A stretch of 64,000 nucleotides of DNA from Diphasiastrum complanatum. Lineage: Eukaryota; Streptophyta; Lycopodiopsida; Lycopodiales; Lycopodiaceae. Below, piece after piece: positions 58,880 to 64,000 of the stretch. Location: positions 46,881,079 through 46,945,078 of the forward strand of contig CM055096.1 of the NCBI GenBank assembly GCA_029204225.1. Direction: 5' to 3'. The notes beneath the pieces are model-generated. The model saw nothing but the letters and a program-made list of their open reading frames with translations, was not told the DNA's origin and made no database searches. A program made the translations under genes and the position numbers. Every line of letters starts with the position of its first letter. The stretch's first letter is position 1.

Positions 58880-59680
58880 AGTGTGACAATAGCACTGCTT
58901 TGGTTTTATTGTATGTCGATGATATCATTATTACAAAAAATGAATAAAATCTCATTCATACCATAAAGGCTGATCTAAGCAAGCAATTTGAGATTAAAGA
59001 TCTTGAACTTATGCTTAGGAGTAGGAGTGTGGTAGAATGCAGGTTACATTAGGTTTTGTCAAAGTAAGCATGTTTATGAAATCTTGAAGAGGTTTCGCTT
59101 GTCTGATTGTAAGCCATCTACAATGTGAAATTGGTAAAAGATTATCACATTTTAATGATAGTGGTTCAACTGATGCTACTTTATTTCATCAACTAGTTGG
59201 GATCTTACCACCACAAATCCTGACATCTACTATGCCAATATGTCATTACCTATTTTGGATCATTGGAAGGCTATAAGAAAGACCTTGGGGTACTTGAAAG
59301 GCACACCTAGTTTTGGTTTGGTTTACAAAAGATAACATGATTTGCCTATATTATAGGGATACAGGGTTGGTAATGTAGATGGCTATTACAGTAGGAAGTA
59401 GTTTGGCTATTACAGTTGTTCGGTGAGATTGGTATGAAACAAATGCAATTTACTATCAATTTTAGTGATAACCAAAGTAGGATGCAATTAGCAAAAAACC
59501 TAATATTTCATGGAAGCATATAGAGGTAAAGTATCATTTTACATGTGAAAAGTTGCAATCTAGGGATGTGAATGTGGTTCATTGTAGTACTTTTCACTGT
59601 AGTACTACACTGCAATTGGTTGATGTGTTTACAAAATCTTTGGGCAAAGACCATTTTGAAACTTGACTAGACTTCGTGTG
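58880..59680 (+). pseudogene. Copia RT end and RNase H relic
   Basis: Reads YVDDIIIT-like VDDIIITKN, then IHTIKADLSKQFEIKDLELM (58950-59015), later HWKAIRKTLGYLKGTPSFGL-like residues near 59265, SDNQSRMQLAKNLIFHGS and VDVFTKSLGKDHFET (about 59620). Order and spacing fit the RT catalytic end followed by RNase H. Many stops make it very old. Confidence 0.75.
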
Positions 59681-59838
59681 GAAGCAATTACATAAAGCTT
59701 GAAGGATGGATCTGTGAGAGAAAAACCTACTTTTTTATTGTACTTGATATTTCTATGCCCAGTTGTTATGCTATCATGGAAGAATGTTCTAGTAATATTG
59801 TCACTTGCTTTACAAAGTCAATGATTGAGGGAGAGAGC

Positions 59839-60095
59839 TGAAAGTACAATCATGAACCATTTCTTTTATGATTTTCTCTCTTTCTAGATTCCTAGACTAA
59901 TGGACTACTATCTATCGAGCCCTAAAAACCACTTAAGCTTGTAATTATTACTTGGATATATACATTGTGCTTATGCTTGTGTGGAGTAGAGTTGCTCCTG
60001 TTGCTTGTACCTTTTGATGCTTTATATTGTTCAATTGATTGGTGGGTTTTGTCAATTTTGTAAATGACTTTCTTGATTGTCTTGTCTCTTTGACA
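59839..60095 (+). repeat. Possible LTR after the copia RNase H relic
   Basis: Purine-rich GAGGGAGAGAGC precedes TGAAAGTACAATC, about 160 bp after the RNase H end. The right edge is a guess (ACATAACA near 60095). Confidence 0.4.
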
Positions 60096-60115
60096 TAACA
60101 ATATTCAACTGCAAC

Positions 60116-60243
60116 TTTTGTGTTCACCTGCTACTACTAGTCTTGACATACTTGCCTCCCACTTTCTCTTTCTCTTTCTACTTTTGTGTTCACCTACTAT
60201 TACTAGTCTTGATATACTCACCTCCCGCTTTCTCTTTCTCATT
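60116..60243. repeat. Tandem duplication, about 64 bp
   Basis: Two units share TTTTGTGTTCACCT, CTAGTCTTGA and CTTTCTCTTTCTC, with a few differences. Confidence 0.85.
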
Positions 60244-60319
60244 TTCTTAGCTATGTCTATGTACAAACTTGTCATTGTTCTACTTCTCCTATGGGTTATC
60301 ATCTTAAGACTATAACAAT

Positions 60320-61094
60320 TTTCAAATATTGAGAAGTTTTGTGTACTCCCTCTTAGTCATTGCAACTATGCTCTTTGGGCCAAGCGCTCTCTTTTTTAAA
60401 TATTGTAATTTGGTTCATACTTAATAGTAAAAAGCTAATTTGTTTGAAAACAAATCTATAATATACTTAGAATATTCATACATTAAACATATTCCAAAAT
60501 TGTATTGGGCTAGGCAACATAACAAGATAATGCTAAAAGATGGCTAATAATAGTGTGTACAAATAGGCAAGTCATAATGAGACCTACAGATCTTCAATAC
60601 ATCACATGAATGCTTTATCTTTTAGCATATTATATCTTAATATGGAGTCAATTTTGGTTGACCAAATATAGAATAAGTTAAAAGTTTACATAAAATGTTC
60701 AGAAGTCGTATTGTTTTCTTTTACAAATGTCGACACTCATGGTTGAGTATCAAAATTTTATAAAAATTGAAAATTAAAAGGGTATCTCATTGGATAAAAT
60801 ACTTTCATAGTTGGCATATGCAAATTGACATTAAAGCAGGAAATTGATAAAGTGGACCTTCATACATACCACACACTATTTGAAAATTTGAGAATTGGAT
60901 TCCAAAAATATAGTATGATTTGAATTTTAGCAAATCATGAGGTGCTAAAATGTATTCATGAGAATTTCATGTTGACAAATGAATATCAGATTCTACATGA
61001 AAATCCATATTATTTAGTTTAGAAATGCTTAATCCTTAAAAAAGAAATTTACAAGAATTTAAGTTGATGTTCACATAGTGTTCTAATCAAGTTC

Positions 61095-61149
<55 letters not shown>

Positions 61150-61740
61150 CTTACTAAAAAAAATCATGACTTAATTTAACTCTTATAGAATTGCACAAAG
61201 CAAAGTTCTATATAAAATACTAGTCCGTAGATTATTAAAAAAAAAAAGTGTACATAATATCAACCAGACTAAAGCCATCAAATTATGGCTCAACTAAAAC
61301 ATACTACTTATTGTTCATGGGGGCAATTTTGAGCTAACAATATTCAAGTAGAACTCAATCATGTAGATTTAGATTGAGTAGAACTAAAATGAAAATAAGA
61401 GCACAAAATTGCTCCATAGATAAGGCATATGGCTAAACTAAAACATAGTACATATTGGTTTGACAACAATGAAAAACGTTTAGGAGCAAAGAAAACTTGC
61501 ATGCCTTATTTAGTAAATGATTTGAGAATAAAAAATCATTAAAGTAAATTTTAACTAAATAATTGTACTATACTATTAGCCCTATGGGTATACTTATACC
61601 CTCCAAGGCCCATGCACCACTAGTACTGCACTGTGACACCTCACTGGACACATCAGCAACCTAACTAGGCCACCCCATCCACTTCTTCTATGAGTCATTG
61701 TTAGACCCATGCAAATCCACCATCTTTCATGACCTTCAAC
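60320..61740. other. AT-rich stretch without a gene
   Basis: No coding region recognised. It includes a (TA)n tract at 61097-61146. Confidence 0.55.
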
Positions 61741-61744
61741 AATA

Positions 61745-62285
61745 AAGCCTTACGTTTGGACCATATATACCTCCTCTTCCAAGTCTCCATTTAGAAATGC
61801 AGACTTCACATCCATTTGGTGGTTCTTATATGACATAGCATAGTCCATTTTGCTACATGAGCAAGCGTCTCCTCATAGTAAATCTATTTGTTCTACTCAT
61901 AGCCCTTTACAACCAAATGTGGAAGGCCAATAAAATCCCACACACCATGTCTTCAGATTGAATTCATTTCTCTATCCATAGCCCCTTGCCAATCCTCAAA
62001 ATCCTTTGCTTCTTCAAAGGTTGATGGCTCCTGACACTTCAAAATGTCACTCATGAGGGCGTAGTTTACATGGTAGCAATGAGGAGTTCTCTTCTCTTTT
62101 GTTGATCTCATCTCTTCACCTTGTAAGCTTGATCTTGGTTGATTCATCTTTGTGTCCTTCATGATAGTCACATACCACTTAGGTACCTTTGGTTCAGGTC
62201 ACACACTTCTTGGAGAAAAAGTATCCCAAGGATTATCTTGATATAACCTTTTGCTCCCAACAAGTTTTACTGTCTTGGCTCTCGT
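61745..62285 (-). pseudogene. Copia linker and RT start
   Basis: Minus strand from 62285: AKTVKLVGSKRLYQDNPWDT, VPKWYVTIMKDTKMNQ, HCYHVNYALMSDILKCQEPS, FEEAKDFEDWQGAMDREMNS (start of RT), and much lower MDVKSAFLNGDLEEEVYM (about 61815-61760). The linker PWDTFSPRS and PKWY resembles that of the outer copia (PWDTFSLGS, PKWFER near 9800), so both may come from one lineage. It is truncated on both sides. Confidence 0.8.
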
Positions 62286-62344
62286 CAGAAAATGTCTCCC
62301 CTCACTACCTTTCTTGGGTAGAAATGCACTTCTGTATTATTATA

Positions 62345-62710
62345 CACTATTTTTAACTAACACTTTTGACTTGCCATAACTTTTTAATCGTATCTCAAAA
62401 GTATGTCATGTAACATATCATTGGAAAGCACTTGTCGAGTGCTTTTCGAGCACCAAACTCCACTGAAACTGGACTTACCACTGAAAAAGTATGTCATTTT
62501 TAATGTGGACTCAAAAAAGTATGATTAATAAAATCCCCATACTTTTGACTTGCCATAACTTTTTAACCGTAGCTCAAAAGTATGTCATGTAACATATCAT
62601 TGGAAACTGCTTGCAAGCGCTTTTTAACGCACCAAACTTCGCTGAAATTGGACTTACCACTAAAAAGATATGTCATTTTTAATGTGGACTCAAAACAACT
62701 ATGAGTAAAA
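62345..62710. repeat. Two tandem copies of the MITE-like repeat
   Basis: Units at 62345-62515 and 62535-62705 share TTGACTTGCCATAACTTTTT, CTCAAAAGTATGTCATGTAA, CATATCATTGGAAA and TTTTTAATGTGGACTC. The third copy is at about 16560-16750 inside the inner copia. Confidence 0.85.
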
Positions 62711-62733
62711 AAATCTCCAAAAAGTAAAATGCA

Positions 62734-63060
62734 CTACCAAAAGGTACAATGAAAAATGGGTTTTTTTTTTGTACCAATAAACCATGCTTTTAGCCATGTG
62801 TAGGTTTCCCATTTAGTGGGAAATGATGTTTTATGTTGATCCTTAGTTGCACTCTTGATCCTTAGTTGATCCTTATGTTGATCCTTAGTTGCACTCTTGA
62901 CTTGATTGTATCCACTAAAGCCCTCCAAAAAATTGTATGCTTCAGCTCCAACATGACACTTTTAGTGGAAGGTAAAGAAAAGTGATCAATCCTGGTTACT
63001 ACATTCAAAGCCTTTAGAATATTCTCCTTCTTACCAATCGTCTAATCGGTTTTAACCTTC
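62734..63060 (-). pseudogene. Ty3/gypsy RT fragment with internal duplication
   Basis: Minus-strand reading gives TRIDHFSLP, EGFSGYNQVKSATKDQHK and TSFPTKWETYTWL, matching the gypsy RT blocks around (M)DGFSGYNQ..I...D..KT.F.T.WG.Y. The ATKDQHK part is duplicated in tandem (62837-62905) and the catalytic YxDD block is absent. The initial part is one frame off. Confidence 0.75.
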
Positions 63061-63159
63061 ATCCATTGTTTATCCAGTTCTGCGGATTTTTTCGTGTGTT
63101 TACACGGTCTGCAGAATTACAAGTGTTTTTACACAGTCTGTAGAATTACACAGAGTTTA

Positions 63160-63400
63160 CGACAGTGTCGCATTTTTCGCCTAACAAAAATCTCATGAAA
63201 AAATGCAATGTCACCTTTTTCACATTTTTCGCCTATCAGGAATCTCGTGCAAATATGCAGTGTCGCATTTTTTGCTTTTTCCAAAGAGCCTCAAATGTTA
63301 AGGAAATGACTCTGGCAAAGTGTGGGGCAATCCTAAATGAGATTTAAGGGCACCTTCATCTTTTTTCGCTTTTTTGTGAAAAACCAACAGTGTCGTCTGT
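63160..63400. repeat. GTGTCGCATTTTT repeats, inverse of the 58 kb family
   Basis: AGTGTCGCATTTTT(C/T)GC occurs near 63171 and 63262, CAATGTCACCTTTTT at 63207, TTTTTTCGCTTTTTTGTG near 63363 and CAGTGTCG near 63388. It is preceded by three copies of a TTTACACGGTCTGCAGAATTA-like unit (63098-63150). Confidence 0.6.
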
Positions 63401-63554
63401 GGTTGTTTTAGTTCATTTCTACAGAGCTACAGTTTTGGTTCATTTATGCATACAGAACGTTTACAGCCAATTTCACCGCTTATCAACAATCAATGACAAA
63501 GACCGAATGGATGCCAGCGGATCACCAACCAACTGACAATTGACAACCTAATTT

Positions 63555-64000
63555 CTTAGTATAAATAGTTGTTCATATCCATATAGATTAATTCATTGAA
63601 AATCAGAACTATCAGAAGCGTTTGAATAGTTAACTCTCTCTCTCTCTCTCTCTCTAGCCTGCGAGCTTGAATACTCCTAAGCATTCTAGCTCACTTCTTA
63701 AAGTTGTTTTAGATATTGCTATTGTGCTACTGCTCGTTAGCATTGCGCATTAATTCAGACTTTCATTTTTTAGCCGCTCAGAGATAGCATAGAGTACATG
63801 TCTTCAATCCGCAACTTATTGTCCTCATTTACTTCTGTTCCATTTTGAATCAATACTATTCTTTATTGTGTTCAGTTTCGTCTCAGACTATATGCGTTTC
63901 TGTATTTCTTCGTGACTAATTATTTGTTTGATAATCTTCGATGCTTAATTGTTTGGCTACGTAATCATTGTAGTACTGACGATTTCAAAGTTAGTTACTA
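63555..64000 (+). other. Leader or LTR-like end of window
   Basis: TATAAATAG at 63561, then a (CT)n tract at 63634-63655 and non-coding sequence to the window edge. The TATA box and pyrimidine-rich leader fit a promoter or LTR, but no edge is visible. Confidence 0.3.

Overview
The window is nuclear plant DNA. It is dominated by broken Ty1/copia retrotransposons whose primer sites match initiator-Met tRNA, with long dinucleotide tracts and pieces of Ty3/gypsy and CACTA elements. It also carries one intact plant gene, an FPF1-like gene at 49483-49827. The gene density, the very long AG/CT microsatellites and a plant N4/N6 DNA methyltransferase relic suggest a large genome, perhaps a fern or another non-flowering land plant. 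That lineage guess is inference only.

Layout. 1-2303: a repeat-encoded protein of unknown family, whose second copy lies at 42423-44570. 2350-5274: LTR-like sequence and a small truncated copia on the minus strand. 7081-7165: an 85-bp tRNA-like retroposon. 7242-7774: a DNA methyltransferase relic. 8590-8940: a gypsy integrase piece. 9190-19400: a nested block in which an outer minus-strand copia (19400-18493, then 11177-9190) is split inside its protease by an inner minus-strand copia with both LTRs (11178-12009 and 17659-18492). The 3' part of the inner element has been replaced by foreign sequence that includes an ISWI chromatin-remodeller fragment.

21790-29330 holds four spliced-looking, decayed genes in the order + - + -. 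They are a transposase-like gene, an acidic unknown, a gene that begins with a histone H3/CENH3-like segment, and an unknown. The middle two are divergent and share a mirrored promoter (G-box, TATA box and a repeated downstream motif). This is the most unusual part of the window.

29830-34100: a CACTA piece, a minus-strand copia piece and dense microsatellites, one of them enclosed by 49-bp inverted repeats. 34155-34239: second copy of the 85-bp retroposon, with a perfect 15-bp target duplication. 34997-38999: plus-strand copia of the same family as the inner element, with its 3' LTR. 39095-40470: older copia. 44600-49400: mostly unrecognised sequence with local duplications. 49483-50236: FPF1-like gene and promoter. 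53317-56952: a copia element with target duplication TATTA but with most of its 5' LTR and its RT deleted. 57000-64000: minisatellites, copia and gypsy remnants, and copies of a MITE-like repeat that also sits inside the inner copia.

No RNA gene, CRISPR array or bacterial feature was seen. Apart from the FPF1-like gene, every coding region carries stops or frameshifts and is best read as relic or mobile-element DNA.
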